Shown here: positions 10,724-21,444 of the stretch, piece by piece
How positions within the stretch are numbered: position 1 is the stretch's first letter
How the letters are laid out: every line of letters begins with the position of its first letter
From: Anaerostipes faecalis
Lineage (GTDB): Bacteria > Bacillota > Clostridia > Lachnospirales > Lachnospiraceae
Assembly (NCBI RefSeq): GCF_018982945.1
Contig: NZ_JABRXE010000006.1
Span: 85,848-149,847 of the forward strand
Length of the DNA stretch: 64,000 nt
Direction: 5' to 3'
Notes under the pieces: generated by a model
What the model was told of the DNA's origin: nothing
What the model saw: only the letters and a program-made list of their open reading frames with translations
Databases searched by the model: none
Program-made: the position numbers and the translations under genes

Positions 10724-12490
10724 CTATGCATTTCGTTCTATGACTGCTTTATAAAAATCATCAATATCCTGTTTATAAAAATCCAGCATCTGCAGATTAT
10801 CATTTGGCACATCATATTTAATCGCGATAACCTTTTCAAAAATACGATCCTGTTTGAGAACACTCATAGGCATTCCTTTGGCAACCAGCTCTCTGCATTT
10901 CTGGTATAAATATAAAATAATGTCCATCATTTTAAACTGTTTTTCCATAGAAACACAGGTATCATCCTTGTGAAATGCATTTTGCTGTAAAAATCCAAGG
11001 CGAATCACTCTTGCAATCTCCAGCACCAGTTTCTGATCATCAGGCAATACATCACTTCCGATCAGTTTTACAATTTCCATCAGACTGCTTTCCTGATTTA
11101 AAAGTGCCATTAATCGGTTTCGGTAATCTACAAATCTAGGTGATACATTTTCATTATACCATCCGCTTAAATCTATCAGATATTCACTATAACTGGTAAG
11201 CCAGTGAATAGCCGGAAAATGTCTTGCATATGCCAGTGATTTATCCAGTCCCCAGAAACAGCGGACAAATCGCTTGGTATTCTGAGTTACCGGTTCTGAA
11301 AAATCTCCACCCTGAGGTGATACTGCACCGATAATGGATACCGAACCATCAGTTCCATTTAAATTATGCATCATTCCTGCTCTTTCATAAAATGCCGATA
11401 ATCTGGATGCCAGATAAGCCGGAAATCCCTCTTCCGCCGGCATTTCCTCTAATCGTCCTGATAGTTCCCTTAAAGCTTCCGCCCAGCGTGATGTTGAATC
11501 TGCCATAATTGCCACATCATATCCCATGTCCCGGTAATATTCTGCCAGAGTAAGACCGGTATAAATAGATGCCTCCCGGGCGGCAACCGGCATATTGGAT
11601 GTGTTGGCAATTAATGTAGTACGATCCATCAGAGGATTTCCTGTTCTAGGATCTGTCAGCTCTGAAAATTCCTCCAGAACCTGTGTCATTTCATTTCCAC
11701 GTTCTCCGCATCCAATGTAAATAATAATGTCCGCATTGGCCCACTTTGCAATCTGATGCTGAGTCATGGTTTTTCCTGTTCCAAACCCTCCGGGAATTGC
11801 TGCTGTTCCCCCTTTTGCAATAGGAAACATGGTATCAAGGATTCTCTGTCCGGTTATCAATGGTTCACAGGCAGGAATACGATTATGAACCGGTCTTGGA
11901 TCTCGAATAGGCCATCTTTGCATCATAGACAATTCCTTTATTGTTCCATCTTCCATCTTTAGTGAAACAAGAGTATCTTTAATTGTATATTTCCCGTCCT
12001 GAACAACAGAAATCACCTGTCCTGCAATATCTGGCGGCACCATACATTTGTGGACAATTGCCCTTGTTTCCGGCACTTCCGCAATAATATCCCCTCCATG
12101 GAGAATATCCCCGGCAGAAACTGTCATATGCGTATCCCATAATTTATTCAGATCCAGAAAATCCACACTGATTCCTCGTGTAATAAATGCACTTCCTGAA
12201 TCTGCAATTCTCTCCAGCGGACGCTCTATTCCATCAAATATATTATCAAGGATACCCGGTGCCAATGTGACAGAAACTGCTTCTCCTGTAGCTTCTACAA
12301 TCTCTCCCGGACGAAGTCCTGATGTTTCTTCATACACCTGAATGGTAGTTCGATCCTTATCAAGAGATATCACTTCTCCAACCAGTCTCTCTTCTCCTAC
12401 ATATACCATCTCAGACATTTTAAATCCGGTATTTCCTTTTAAATAGATGACAGGTCCGTTTATGCCATAAATTGTTCCAGTCCTGCTCAA
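10724..12490 (-). CDS. atpA: V-type ATPase subunit A (catalytic)
   Basis: ATP-hydrolysing subunit of the V1 head. The 588 residues include the extra non-homologous insert (about residues 110-200) that separates V/A-type A subunits from F-type beta. The P-loop reads GGFGTGKT at about residues 233-240, followed by [15 protein letters not shown] with the catalytic Glu. [14 protein letters not shown] and the [23 protein letters not shown] signature are clear. The start overlaps the end of subunit E by 4 bases. Confidence 0.97.
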   Translation of the reverse strand: MSRTGTIYGINGPVIYLKGNTGFKMSEMVYVGEERLVGEVISLDKDRTTIQVYEETSGLRPGEIVEATGEAVSVTLAPGILDNIFDGIERPLERIADSGSAFITRGISVDFLDLNKLWDTHMTVSAGDILHGGDIIAEVPETRAIVHKCMVPPDIAGQVISVVQDGKYTIKDTLVSLKMEDGTIKELSMMQRWPIRDPRPVHNRIPACEPLITGQRILDTMFPIAKGGTAAIPGGFGTGKTMTQHQIAKWANADIIIYIGCGERGNEMTQVLEEFSELTDPRTGNPLMDRTTLIANTSNMPVAAREASIYTGLTLAEYYRDMGYDVAIMADSTSRWAEALRELSGRLEEMPAEEGFPAYLASRLSAFYERAGMMHNLNGTDGSVSIIGAVSPQGGDFSEPVTQNTKRFVRCFWGLDKSLAYARHFPAIHWLTSYSEYLIDLSGWYNENVSPRFVDYRNRLMALLNQESSLMEIVKLIGSDVLPDDQKLVLEIARVIRLGFLQQNAFHKDDTCVSMEKQFKMMDIILYLYQKCRELVAKGMPMSVLKQDRIFEKVIAIKYDVPNDNLQMLDFYKQDIDDFYKAVIERNA

Positions 12491-13080
12491 CGTCCTTCAC
12501 CTCCTTTAAAGGTAAACTCCTGATATTCTTTTTCTAACGCACCTTTAAAAGAATTATCAATCAATATATTCCTACCTGGAATTACTGCCCGGATTCCTCC
12601 AATAAAATCATCTTCACTGATCAGAATCGTCATTCCGGTACGTTTTTCCAGTTTTTCTTTTTTATCTTTATCTGCCGCTGAAATATAAAGGGTCAGCGGC
12701 TGTCCCTGGGCAAACCTTGCTGCCTTGGTTATATAAGAAATCAGAAGCTCCTCATATTCTTTCGTCTTCATATACTGATGCATCAAATCTGAAACTTCCT
12801 GAAACAGCTGATTTTTTAACACATACTGTATCTGGCTAAATTCCCGCCGTAACTTTAGCTGGTCTTTAGATGCGGCAGTATTTAACTGCTGTCTTGCAGA
12901 TGTGGTCTCAGCCTTAATCCTGGTATCAGCCTGTCGGATTGCTTCCTGTTTATGTGTTTCAAATATATTTTCTAATGCTTTTTTATGCTGTGCAATAATT
13001 CCATTTCCCTGGCTTCTGGCCTCTTCCATGGCAGCACCTTGCAAATGTGAAATTTTTTCTTCGATTGTCACCTTGGTCAC
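12487..13080 (-). CDS. atpE: V-type ATPase subunit E (peripheral stalk)
   Basis: Peripheral stalk subunit joining the head to the membrane part. The 197 residues start with a long charged helix (about residues 1-100, rich in Glu, Lys and Gln) and end in a globular domain with LILISEDDFIGGIRAVIPGRNILIDNSFKGAL-type family features. It would pair with the small coiled-coil subunit at the head of the operon. It lies 19 bases after subunit F and overlaps subunit A by 4 bases. Confidence 0.9.
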   Translation of the reverse strand: MTKVTIEEKISHLQGAAMEEARSQGNGIIAQHKKALENIFETHKQEAIRQADTRIKAETTSARQQLNTAASKDQLKLRREFSQIQYVLKNQLFQEVSDLMHQYMKTKEYEELLISYITKAARFAQGQPLTLYISAADKDKKEKLEKRTGMTILISEDDFIGGIRAVIPGRNILIDNSFKGALEKEYQEFTFKGGEGR

Positions 13081-13099
13081 CTTCTTTCTTTGACCAGTC

Positions 13100-13408
13100 T
13101 TATAATTTCAGACCAATTGCCTCATTTACGTAAGAAGTGATAAAATCTTTTTTACGTCCGGTTCCATGACGATCAGGAATCTCTATTAATAGTGGCATCT
13201 GTCGTTCCAGCTTAATCTCATCAATCAGTTCTGGAAATTCACGGCCAAATTTTTCTGTGAGCAGAACAATTCCTATCGATGTATCACTCATTGCCTTTTC
13301 CAGTGCTTTTTTAAGTTCCTCTTTTTCATGAACAACTACTCCATCCACCCCGGCCAGACGCATACCTGTCAGAGTATCTACATTATCACTGATTAAATAC
13401 ATTTTCAT
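13100..13408 (-). CDS. atpF: V-type ATPase subunit F (central stalk)
   Basis: Small central-stalk subunit of 102 residues with a CheY-like fold. Family signatures are MYLISDNVDTLTGMRLAGVDG at the N-terminus and GIVLLTEKFGREFPELIDE near residue 56, followed by PLLIEIPDRHG. It binds subunit D and takes part in ATPase control in the family. It lies between K and E. Confidence 0.93.
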   Translation of the reverse strand: MKMYLISDNVDTLTGMRLAGVDGVVVHEKEELKKALEKAMSDTSIGIVLLTEKFGREFPELIDEIKLERQMPLLIEIPDRHGTGRKKDFITSYVNEAIGLKL

Positions 13409-13425
13409 AGAAAATCACGTCCTTA

Positions 13426-13872
<447 letters not shown>

Positions 13873-15822
13873 CTATTTGATTCTTTCTTTTGTTTTTTCG
13901 TTAAATGGCTTAAATTCTCTTCCTGAGCCCTTATAAAAACGACTGAACATTTCATAATATTCCAGACGCAGTACCTGGATTCCAACAACCAGTCCCTCCA
14001 GTCCGCTGACCAGAATATTTCCTAAAACAATAACGATCCAGTTGGGATTTTCTGCTCCTTCCGTTATTCCTCCAAGCATCAAAACAACTTCCATCATTGC
14101 CGCATGGCTAACAGCAAATGCTCCAATACGAACAAAAGAAATAGTGTTGGAAAAGAAACTCAGCATAGTTTCAAATAACTCAAAAAATCCCTGTACCAGA
14201 AACATTCCCATTCCACTTTCAATCTTAACTTTTTTTCCTTTTATCTTCTGCCCAAGAGGCTCCTTCAATAAAAATAAAAGTACTGGTATTCCAAGGAAAA
14301 TTATCATCATAATATTTCCAGGAGTTCTGTGTCCTGTCATATATAAAACAATGGTCAGCACAAGAAATCCATAAAATACAAGTCCCGCCAGTCCATTAGG
14401 ACTAAACAGCAGATTTTCTGTATCTCCCTGCTTTTTCGCATTGATAATCTGAAAGACCATCGCCATTAAAATTAATCCCATGCCAAAAGCAACCGCCACA
14501 ATAAAGACCGTATTTAACTGACCTACAAAAGGAAGATTTGTCATGGCTTTCATTGGAGACAACCACAGAGGCTTTATTATGGTACCTTCAAATCCAAAGA
14601 AACTTCCGTACATAAAACCAAAAAAGATTGAAAAAATACCTGCAACAGAAATAATTCCCGCCAGATTAATTTTTTTCGTCAGATACAAAAGTCCTCCTCC
14701 ACAAAACAGACATAACCCCTGGCCTACATCTCCAAACATTGCTCCAAAAATAAATGTATAAGTCAAAGCTACAAATATGGTTGGATCCATTTCATCATGT
14801 GCCGGAAGTCCATACATGCGTATGAACATTTCAAAAGGTTTGAAAAACTTTGGATTTTTAAGCTTTGTAGGCGGATCTCCAAAATATTTTTCTCGTCCTT
14901 CTTCTACCACAATGGTAATCCGGTCATCGTTTTTTGTCTCCTCAACAAATGACTCTACATCCTCCTCGCTCATCCATCCGCATAAGATATAATAATCTTC
15001 CTGTTCATTTTCCATTCGTGCTGCCATTTTCCGCACATCAAAATTAGTGGACAACTCCGCTAATTTCTCTTTTGCACCCAGAATTCTGGCTGCATGACTG
15101 GAAAGATATTCTCCGATTTTTTTCTGAACAGCATAAATCTGCTGATCCAGAAGTTCTATCTGCTCTTCCATATTCCGGCAAATTACTGATGGTATACCCT
15201 CATTGTCATCCGGTATATTTATTAATTGAAAATGCAGCGATTTAAAAACAGAGTCAACCTTTCCCATTTCCAGATGAGCTGCAAAATAACATCCATAAAC
15301 ATAATTCTCATCTCTACTGCTTTCTATAAAAACGGCATTAAGGTCATCAAACAGATATTTCTCCATTTTGTAATAATGATCCAGACCGATTCGTCCAAAT
15401 CGAACTTTCAGGTAATGGTAATTCAAGACTTCTGCAACATTCAGTTCTAACGCCTTAAACGGCTCAAAAATATGCAGTTTTTCAAGAATACCATCTTTTT
15501 CTTTCTTTAACCTCTCTTCCTGTTCTTTTAACTCCAGATAATCATGATTTAAATTCCTTATCAGTGTAATCATCTCTTCCGAAGAAAGCGATGTGTCCGC
15601 TGGTATATCCTTATTTTTCAGCTTTCCGGCATATTGTTCTGCCTTTGATAATGGTTCTTTGTAAGGATTCAGTTCCATAAAAGGCATCAGATTATCCGTT
15701 GTTTTTAATTCAGTGATTGCATTTTCCAGCTGTATTTCATATTTCGATAAATATTCATTACTCACCCGGTCAATATCTGTCCTTGGGCCGGAAATGCTTA
15801 GGAATTTCATTTTTACAATCAT
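13873..15822 (-). CDS. atpI: V-type ATPase subunit I (membrane stator)
   Basis: Stator subunit that forms the ion path with the K ring. It has 649 residues: a cytosolic half to about residue 330 with coiled coils (residues 90-125 and 215-260), then about seven or eight membrane spans. The signatures PTIFVALTYTFIFGAMFGDVGQG and FEPFEMFIRMYG-like sequence are clear. The membrane half holds NTISFVRIGAFAVSHAAMM with the conserved Arg that acts on the ring Glu. Its start overlaps the stop of subunit C by 4 bases. Confidence 0.96.
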   Translation of the reverse strand: MIVKMKFLSISGPRTDIDRVSNEYLSKYEIQLENAITELKTTDNLMPFMELNPYKEPLSKAEQYAGKLKNKDIPADTSLSSEEMITLIRNLNHDYLELKEQEERLKKEKDGILEKLHIFEPFKALELNVAEVLNYHYLKVRFGRIGLDHYYKMEKYLFDDLNAVFIESSRDENYVYGCYFAAHLEMGKVDSVFKSLHFQLINIPDDNEGIPSVICRNMEEQIELLDQQIYAVQKKIGEYLSSHAARILGAKEKLAELSTNFDVRKMAARMENEQEDYYILCGWMSEEDVESFVEETKNDDRITIVVEEGREKYFGDPPTKLKNPKFFKPFEMFIRMYGLPAHDEMDPTIFVALTYTFIFGAMFGDVGQGLCLFCGGGLLYLTKKINLAGIISVAGIFSIFFGFMYGSFFGFEGTIIKPLWLSPMKAMTNLPFVGQLNTVFIVAVAFGMGLILMAMVFQIINAKKQGDTENLLFSPNGLAGLVFYGFLVLTIVLYMTGHRTPGNIMMIIFLGIPVLLFLLKEPLGQKIKGKKVKIESGMGMFLVQGFFELFETMLSFFSNTISFVRIGAFAVSHAAMMEVVLMLGGITEGAENPNWIVIVLGNILVSGLEGLVVGIQVLRLEYYEMFSRFYKGSGREFKPFNEKTKERIK

Positions 15823-16901
15823 TCCGTACTACCTCCCTGCTGTCTGGAATCTAGGGTGTCCGGATCTGAAATATATTTAAGAGTCTCTCTTTCTGACAGC
15901 CCATATCGAATACATTCCAGAGCCGTTGTTATCTTGTTAATTTCTTCTTCTTTCAAAAATAAATATCCTTGCAGACTTGCCAGCGAATATGGATGATTCC
16001 GGAAAGCCGTTACAAAAATATGCTTTAGACATTGATCAACAACCTTCTCAACATTATATTCTTCATTAAACTGATAGTTTCTTCCATAAAATGTCTGATT
16101 TAATATCCGGAAAAACTCACCAACTGAAGGAGCCTCTACCAATGCCTTAAACTGCTCCTCCGGCAGCCTATATTGTATGGGAATCATTAATGTATAAATA
16201 TCCGGCGGTGTCATATGATAATATTTTTTTGCTCTGTAAATCCATTGCAGATTCAGTAAATCTATTTTAATACCAAGATCTTTTTTCAGTATCGCTTCAT
16301 CACTTTTGCTCCATGCATGCTTTCTGGTTTTCCACATATTTGAAAAATAATATAAATCCAAAGCAAGATCATAATCAAATAATGTTTCTGCCCCAGTGTC
16401 CCGGATCTTTGCCAATGGCTCATAATATTCCGTTCCTCTTAGATTATCCACCAAACCACTGATATCTTTTGAAGTAATCAATCTATCAATACTGATATCT
16501 GAATATTTATTAAAAAACGGTTTTTTATAATCCAGATCAAATGGTACATCGTAATGATTAAACACAATGCGAAAACAATATCTTATCAGATCTGCTTCAT
16601 ACCTCTTCATAAATATCTTTAAAAATTCTTTCTGTTTCATATTAGAAAACCGGTACAGACTTGTATAATCGTTGTACAATGACTGAATCAGAATTTTTTC
16701 AATATTCCCCCGATGATAAAGAGATTCATCCATCTGATCAATTAACGGGCCATAGGATTTGGTATGCTGCAGATAATGAATAATATCTGTTACCGTTTGC
16801 ATTGATGCAATGGTTTCATAATCATCAGGTTTAAGCAATCTGGCACGCATGGCATGAATTTTGGTTACGATTCCACTATATGCCATAACACTTCCTATCA
16901 T
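15819..16901 (-). CDS. atpC: V-type ATPase subunit C (AC39 family)
   Basis: Funnel-shaped subunit that joins the central stalk to the membrane ring. The 360 residues are almost all helical; the family start (YSGIVTKIHAMRARLLKPDDYETIASMQTVTDIIHYLQHT) and the later LLNLQWIYRAKKYYHMTPPDIY stretch match the AC39 fold. It overlaps the upstream small subunit by 4 bases and subunit I by 4 bases. Confidence 0.92.
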   Translation of the reverse strand: MIGSVMAYSGIVTKIHAMRARLLKPDDYETIASMQTVTDIIHYLQHTKSYGPLIDQMDESLYHRGNIEKILIQSLYNDYTSLYRFSNMKQKEFLKIFMKRYEADLIRYCFRIVFNHYDVPFDLDYKKPFFNKYSDISIDRLITSKDISGLVDNLRGTEYYEPLAKIRDTGAETLFDYDLALDLYYFSNMWKTRKHAWSKSDEAILKKDLGIKIDLLNLQWIYRAKKYYHMTPPDIYTLMIPIQYRLPEEQFKALVEAPSVGEFFRILNQTFYGRNYQFNEEYNVEKVVDQCLKHIFVTAFRNHPYSLASLQGYLFLKEEEINKITTALECIRYGLSERETLKYISDPDTLDSRQQGGSTE

Positions 16902-17215
16902 AATGATACCTCAATAATTTTTAATAAAATCTCCTTTGCATACTTCTGATGATTCTTTTCAAAATCCTTTTTCAGAAATTCTATTTCCCTCTCATTTTGT
17001 TTTCTTTGCTTCTCCAAAAGATTATCTATATTTTGTTGTAATTCCGATCGAATTGCCTCCAGCTTCTTCTTTGTTTCCTCTTCAAGATCATGATCAAACT
17101 GATCTCTCTTTTCCTGCATTTCATGCTCCAGCTCATGTTTATTATCCTCCGCATTCTCAACAATAGCACGAGCCGTCATTTCAATGTCAGCCAGTTGTTT
17201 AGCAATAACACTCAT
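16898..17215 (-). CDS. atpH: V-type ATPase small stalk subunit (G/H type)
   Basis: A 105-residue protein that is nearly one long charged coiled coil, rich in Glu, Lys and Gln. It starts the operon, the usual place for the peripheral-stalk subunit G/H that pairs with subunit E. Sequence identity in this family is low, so the call depends on length, coiled-coil character and position. Its end overlaps subunit C by 4 bases. Confidence 0.82.
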   Translation of the reverse strand: MSVIAKQLADIEMTARAIVENAEDNKHELEHEMQEKRDQFDHDLEEETKKKLEAIRSELQQNIDNLLEKQRKQNEREIEFLKKDFEKNHQKYAKEILLKIIEVSL

Positions 17216-17337
17216 AACAAAGCCTCCTTTCTGACAATTTTTCTATAGTCTTTATTGTATCCCTCTTCCTTATTCTTTACCAGTCTTTCCGTTATTCTTT
17301 GTACTTATTTTATGATTTTTTACCGTATACAATACAC

Positions 17338-17380
17338 AAAAAAAGAGGCAGTCAAATCTTTAGGATTTCACCGCCTCTTT
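17338..17380 (-). terminator. Terminator of the sigma/anti-sigma/Fn3 operon
   Basis: AAAGAGGC at 17342-17349 pairs with GCCTCTTT at 17373-17380, and an inner AAATC/GATTT pair extends the stem. On the minus strand a T run follows. Confidence 0.85.
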
Positions 17381-17390
17381 GCTGATTTTT

Positions 17391-19688
17391 TTAAATTGTT
17401 TTCTTCATGACAGTACTATATGGTCCATAATATCTTCGGCCGCCAATTTTTTTATAACTTCTGACTTTAAAATAATATGTATTTCCGGTTTTTAATTTTC
17501 CCGTTGTATAAGCTGTACCAGAAGTTGTTTTCTTTTTCTTAAAACTATTTGATCTATTCACAGACATATAAACCTGATAGCCGCTGGTAAGAGAGACTTT
17601 TTGCCATGTTATTTTAATGCTCTTATAATACTTTTTTGTTTTAACTTTATATACTTTTCCCGGAACAGCTTTACAGGATACTTTCTGACTATAAGCTGCC
17701 GGTATTTTTTTAGATGTTTCACTGGCTTTTACCCGATAGTAATATGTTTTCCCTGCTCTTGTATTACGATCAATATAGGTTGTTTTACTATTACTACTTG
17801 TTTTTCCGATATACCGATAGGTTCCATTTCTTGAACTGCTTTTGTAGACACGATATCCTGTTGCTCCTCCAACTCTGTTCCATTTTAGATAAATTTGTTT
17901 ATCCTTGTAGGATTTTGCCTGGAATTTTGATGGTGCAGCCAGTCGAGGTTTATGTTCTGATAGTAAATATGTGGAATTATGGGTAATATTATATTCTGCG
18001 TAATAATCCTTTGCCACTTTCGCATTACTTCCCATATTTTCTATTTCTCCGTCGTCATAGTAGCTTAAAAGCAGTTTTTGACCACTTTCACCATATTTTT
18101 CGAATAAATACTCATAATTTACCCTCATTTCAACTTTTCCCGGCAGCTTCCCATTGTCGGCATAACACATATATAAAATATAAGAATCATCCGCAAATCC
18201 ATATTTAGCCCCTGAAACTTTTTTAATCTCAGATGTCAGATCAATATCTTTACATGCAGACTTTTTAATGTTCTTTCCATTGAAAACCCATTGAACATCC
18301 TCATCCTCAAAAACCAGAGTTTTATTCTGACCTGCAATAGCCTCAAAAAGCGCCTTTTTTGCCCACTTACTATACCTGCAGTCCAAAACTGCAGTCTGTC
18401 CCTCTTTCATAGCCTTCATTTTTTCTACTGCTGTTTTAGGGTTTCCTACACTTCCGTAATAGGTAATCTGATAGGAACTGGAAATTTCAATTTCTTTATC
18501 TTCAAAACCTGATACATCATTCAATAGCCGATTGGCTCCGCCATATGAATTGTCTTTATAATATGCGGTCATTTTACCGGATTTTCCAACCAGCAGTACA
18601 CTCTCCACATGCCATTTCCCAACACCAAAAAACGGACTGATTGGCAGCTTGATTCTGTTCATTCCAGGTTTCAGTATCTGCTCATGATTCCATGAAAGAG
18701 TTTTCTGCTGTCCTTTTTCATTTTCCAGTGTTACCTGAACACTGGCACCATTAGGATCTCCACCTATTTTTATATCCAAAGATAACACACCTGGAGTCAA
18801 GATCTTTGATGAGTTAATATGTATTTCCTCCAATGTAGGAGCAGATGGTGCATTTGTGACAGTAAAAGAGGAACAATACTGATTCCACGGTTCCTCTGAT
18901 GTAAAATAAAATCTTTCATTTTCATTATGATCTGCTAAAACAATTGCTGTTAAATGATTTCTTCCATTGTTCAAAGATTTTAAATTAAATTTAATATTTT
19001 TTGTTTCACCATTTTTTACAGAATAATATTCTGCCGTATTTGGACCACCATCTTCTGATTCATAACATATTCCGATACTTGCCAGACCACTGCCCTTTTC
19101 GGTAATTTCAAAATCCATATACATCCCTTTACGGATATCTATATTCTCCGGATTCCTTATGGAGAATTTATGTAATTCAGGAGGTGTAATATCTCTGTCT
19201 GGGTCATAATTTGTCTTGGTAACTTTTACCGTTTTTGTACTGTTTTTCCATACCTCTGGATAAGCTGACGGATCCAACGAGGAATCTATAGACAAGAAAT
19301 TCTCATTTCCATCAGCTAATAAAATGCCTCTTACTTTGTAGGTTCCCGGTTTTATTTTCTCATTATTTTCGGTAACTACAACATGTACTTTTCTTGTTCC
19401 AGTGAATATAGGTTCTCTTCCAAATCCATACTCGGCTGTAAATCCCTGTCCTGCTTCATTTTCAAAAAATATCTGAACCTCTGTTACACCAGTTCCCTCC
19501 TCTACCAGGTTTAATTCAATATCAAATCCTTCTCCTCTTTTTGCATTCACCTCATCAGGATTCAAAATTCGAAAACTTTTTAACACCGGAGCAGTATCAT
19601 CATACCCGGTATCTGCCAATGTAGTAACAGAGAGACAAATCACTAAAACAGCTGTTAAAACCAGGCTAATTATCCTTTTTGTTTTCAC
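17391..19688 (-). CDS. Secreted multi-domain protein with C-terminal fibronectin type III repeats
   Basis: A 765-residue exported protein of unknown function. Residues 1-25 are a signal peptide ending LADTG. Residues 30-390 hold at least three related beta-sandwich units, each opening like APxLxxFxIxNPxxI and carrying xxLADxNEN. Residues 390-585 form an unclassified region with no motif I know. Residues 588-765 hold two Fn3 domains; the second ends YYFKVRSYKKIGGRRYYGPYS. No LPXTG anchor or transmembrane tail is visible, so it is probably released or held non-covalently. It overlaps the anti-sigma gene by 23 bases and is probably part of the same regulon. Confidence 0.75.
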   Translation of the reverse strand: MKTKRIISLVLTAVLVICLSVTTLADTGYDDTAPVLKSFRILNPDEVNAKRGEGFDIELNLVEEGTGVTEVQIFFENEAGQGFTAEYGFGREPIFTGTRKVHVVVTENNEKIKPGTYKVRGILLADGNENFLSIDSSLDPSAYPEVWKNSTKTVKVTKTNYDPDRDITPPELHKFSIRNPENIDIRKGMYMDFEITEKGSGLASIGICYESEDGGPNTAEYYSVKNGETKNIKFNLKSLNNGRNHLTAIVLADHNENERFYFTSEEPWNQYCSSFTVTNAPSAPTLEEIHINSSKILTPGVLSLDIKIGGDPNGASVQVTLENEKGQQKTLSWNHEQILKPGMNRIKLPISPFFGVGKWHVESVLLVGKSGKMTAYYKDNSYGGANRLLNDVSGFEDKEIEISSSYQITYYGSVGNPKTAVEKMKAMKEGQTAVLDCRYSKWAKKALFEAIAGQNKTLVFEDEDVQWVFNGKNIKKSACKDIDLTSEIKKVSGAKYGFADDSYILYMCYADNGKLPGKVEMRVNYEYLFEKYGESGQKLLLSYYDDGEIENMGSNAKVAKDYYAEYNITHNSTYLLSEHKPRLAAPSKFQAKSYKDKQIYLKWNRVGGATGYRVYKSSSRNGTYRYIGKTSSNSKTTYIDRNTRAGKTYYYRVKASETSKKIPAAYSQKVSCKAVPGKVYKVKTKKYYKSIKITWQKVSLTSGYQVYMSVNRSNSFKKKKTTSGTAYTTGKLKTGNTYYFKVRSYKKIGGRRYYGPYSTVMKKTI

Positions 19689-20739
19689 CTATAATCTCTC
19701 CCTTCTCCACTTTAATACTGTCACCAGATACCTTTGTTTCCTTTTGACTTCCATCTGACTGTTCCTGTATTTTTACAGGACTAAATACCATTTGATCCGT
19801 ATCCGAATCTGTCAGCTCATAATAAACCGTTCCCTTAAATTTTCCCTGATTTTCTTCCTGAAGCTGGGCATCCAGAGTGACATACTCTCTTCCATTTTCA
19901 TCTGATAATTCAAAAGTCATAAACTCCTTAGGATCTTCTGCTTTCCACCTATAATCTACTTTCATATACCAGACATCCAGCGTTATTTTAGAAATACAAT
20001 ATTCCTCTTTCTCGGGACCCTGTATCCACTTGTAATTCAAATTCAATGTTTTCTGCTGGTAAATTCTATCTGGTTTAAATGTAACACTTATACTGTCTTC
20101 TGTCACCCTCTTCTGACCTTTTTCTTCTAAAAGTTCCAGGTTACATATGACATCTTCTTTTAGCAATTTCTTCAACTGACCGGTATTCTCTGTTTCATAG
20201 GATATGTAATATTCCTCTGCCTGCTTTTCAGAAGAAACCGGCATATATGCTGCCTGTCGTAATGAAATTTCTGTACCTTTTTTTGTTTTTAACAGTACAT
20301 CTCCCGGATATATCTCTGTGGCTGTTCCTTTTGATTTTACTATATAACGCAGATTTATGCCTTTATCAGTTAAAACTGCATCTTCAATCCAAATCTTTCC
20401 CCCGCTTTTTGTTACTGCTTCCTGCTCAATTGAAATATCATACCTGGAAGCATTTATCTCATATTTTTCTGGAACAGTCATAAAAAATCTTTGATATACG
20501 CTGTAAATTGCTGCAGAAACCGGTGTCTTGACTCCTATGAAAATAATACTAAAAAACAACATTGCAAAAACAGCCGCACGCATTATCTGTTGTTTTACGA
20601 TTTTGCGATGTACTTCTGTCTCAGGTCTTTTCTCTTCTTTCTGAATATTTGTCAAATTTTCTACTAGTTTTTGCTGGAAATCTTTTTCCGGCTGAATGCG
20701 AGATAATATGTTACAATATTCATTTTTTAACTGTTTCAT
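19666..20739 (-). CDS. DUF4179-type membrane anti-sigma factor
   Basis: A 357-residue protein with a cytosolic N-terminus (residues 1-52, helical, charged), one membrane span at about 53-72 (AAVFAMLFFSIIFIGVKTPV) and a large outer domain. This shape, plus IYQVYQRFF-like sequence just after the span, fits DUF4179 proteins encoded next to ECF sigma factors. It should bind the sigma factor inside the cell and release it on a surface signal (inference from context). Its start overlaps the sigma gene by 4 bases (ATGA) and its end overlaps the Fn3 gene. Confidence 0.78.
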   Translation of the reverse strand: MKQLKNEYCNILSRIQPEKDFQQKLVENLTNIQKEEKRPETEVHRKIVKQQIMRAAVFAMLFFSIIFIGVKTPVSAAIYSVYQRFFMTVPEKYEINASRYDISIEQEAVTKSGGKIWIEDAVLTDKGINLRYIVKSKGTATEIYPGDVLLKTKKGTEISLRQAAYMPVSSEKQAEEYYISYETENTGQLKKLLKEDVICNLELLEEKGQKRVTEDSISVTFKPDRIYQQKTLNLNYKWIQGPEKEEYCISKITLDVWYMKVDYRWKAEDPKEFMTFELSDENGREYVTLDAQLQEENQGKFKGTVYYELTDSDTDQMVFSPVKIQEQSDGSQKETKVSGDSIKVEKGEIIGENKKDN

Positions 20740-21224
20740 TTATCTCCCTCCTTTTCCAGCTGCAACTTCAGTTTCTTCCTTGCCCTGGATAACCAGGTCG
20801 TTACTGTAGAAACCGGTTTCTTAAGAATAGTACTGATTTCTTTAATGGCATATCCTTCATAATAATACAAAAACAACACTGCCCTGTATTTTTCAGGCAA
20901 TTCCTCTATTTTCTCCAGAAGATCTCCTTCTTCTTTTGTAAAATCCGGAATATCATATGATAAAGGTTCTGTTTTTCTCCTTTTCACTGCCTTTATATAA
21001 TTAATGGACGTATTGATCGTTACCCGGATCAGCCACGCCTTTTCATGGTTTTCATTCTCAAACCATGGCTTTTTTGTAATCAGCCGAATCATAACCTCCT
21101 GTACCACATCTTCTGCATCTGGCACACTTTTCGTATAAGTAAATGCCAGACGAATTAGAGTTGGGGTATAGACTTCTACGATACGGCTAATCTCATCTTC
21201 CGTATATTCTTTAACTTTCATCAT
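20736..21224 (-). CDS. ECF-type RNA polymerase sigma factor
   Basis: A sigma-70 family factor of 162 residues with regions 2 and 4 only. Region 2 shows AFTYTKSVPDAEDVVQEVMIRL (about residues 27-48), with the usual DAEDxxQE; region 4 shows LPEKYRAVLFLYYYEGYAIKEISTILKKPVSTVTTWLSRARKKL with its helix-turn-helix. It heads a three-gene overlapping operon with its likely anti-sigma and a secreted Fn3 protein. Two adjacent ATG codons exist; the second has the better distance to GCAGGT. I could not find a clear ECF promoter upstream. Confidence 0.93.
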   Translation of the reverse strand: MMKVKEYTEDEISRIVEVYTPTLIRLAFTYTKSVPDAEDVVQEVMIRLITKKPWFENENHEKAWLIRVTINTSINYIKAVKRRKTEPLSYDIPDFTKEEGDLLEKIEELPEKYRAVLFLYYYEGYAIKEISTILKKPVSTVTTWLSRARKKLKLQLEKEGDK

Positions 21225-21363
21225 ACCTGCAAGTATTCCCCTGTTTATTCTTTCATGAAATCTTATCTACTAAAAATACAATTGAAAAAAGAGAAATATC
21301 TCAAAAAGAAATAAATTATTTATATCCCTATTTTTTTAATCCATGTAACTACATCTTTATACC

Positions 21364-21435
21364 AAAAAAGAGCCTTCGTCCAAAAACAATCTGCACAAGC
21401 GCAGCGCGGAAGCCGTTTTGGACAAAGCCTCTTTT
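21364..21435 (-). terminator. Terminator of the amino-acid ABC transporter operon
   Basis: Plus-strand AAAAAGAGCC near 21364 pairs with the AGCCTCTTTTTT end near 21426-21437, and TCCAAAA (21379-21385) pairs with TTTTGGA (21416-21422). On the minus strand the hairpin follows the ATP-binding gene and ends in T. Confidence 0.75.
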
Positions 21436-21444
21436 TTTAATCTT

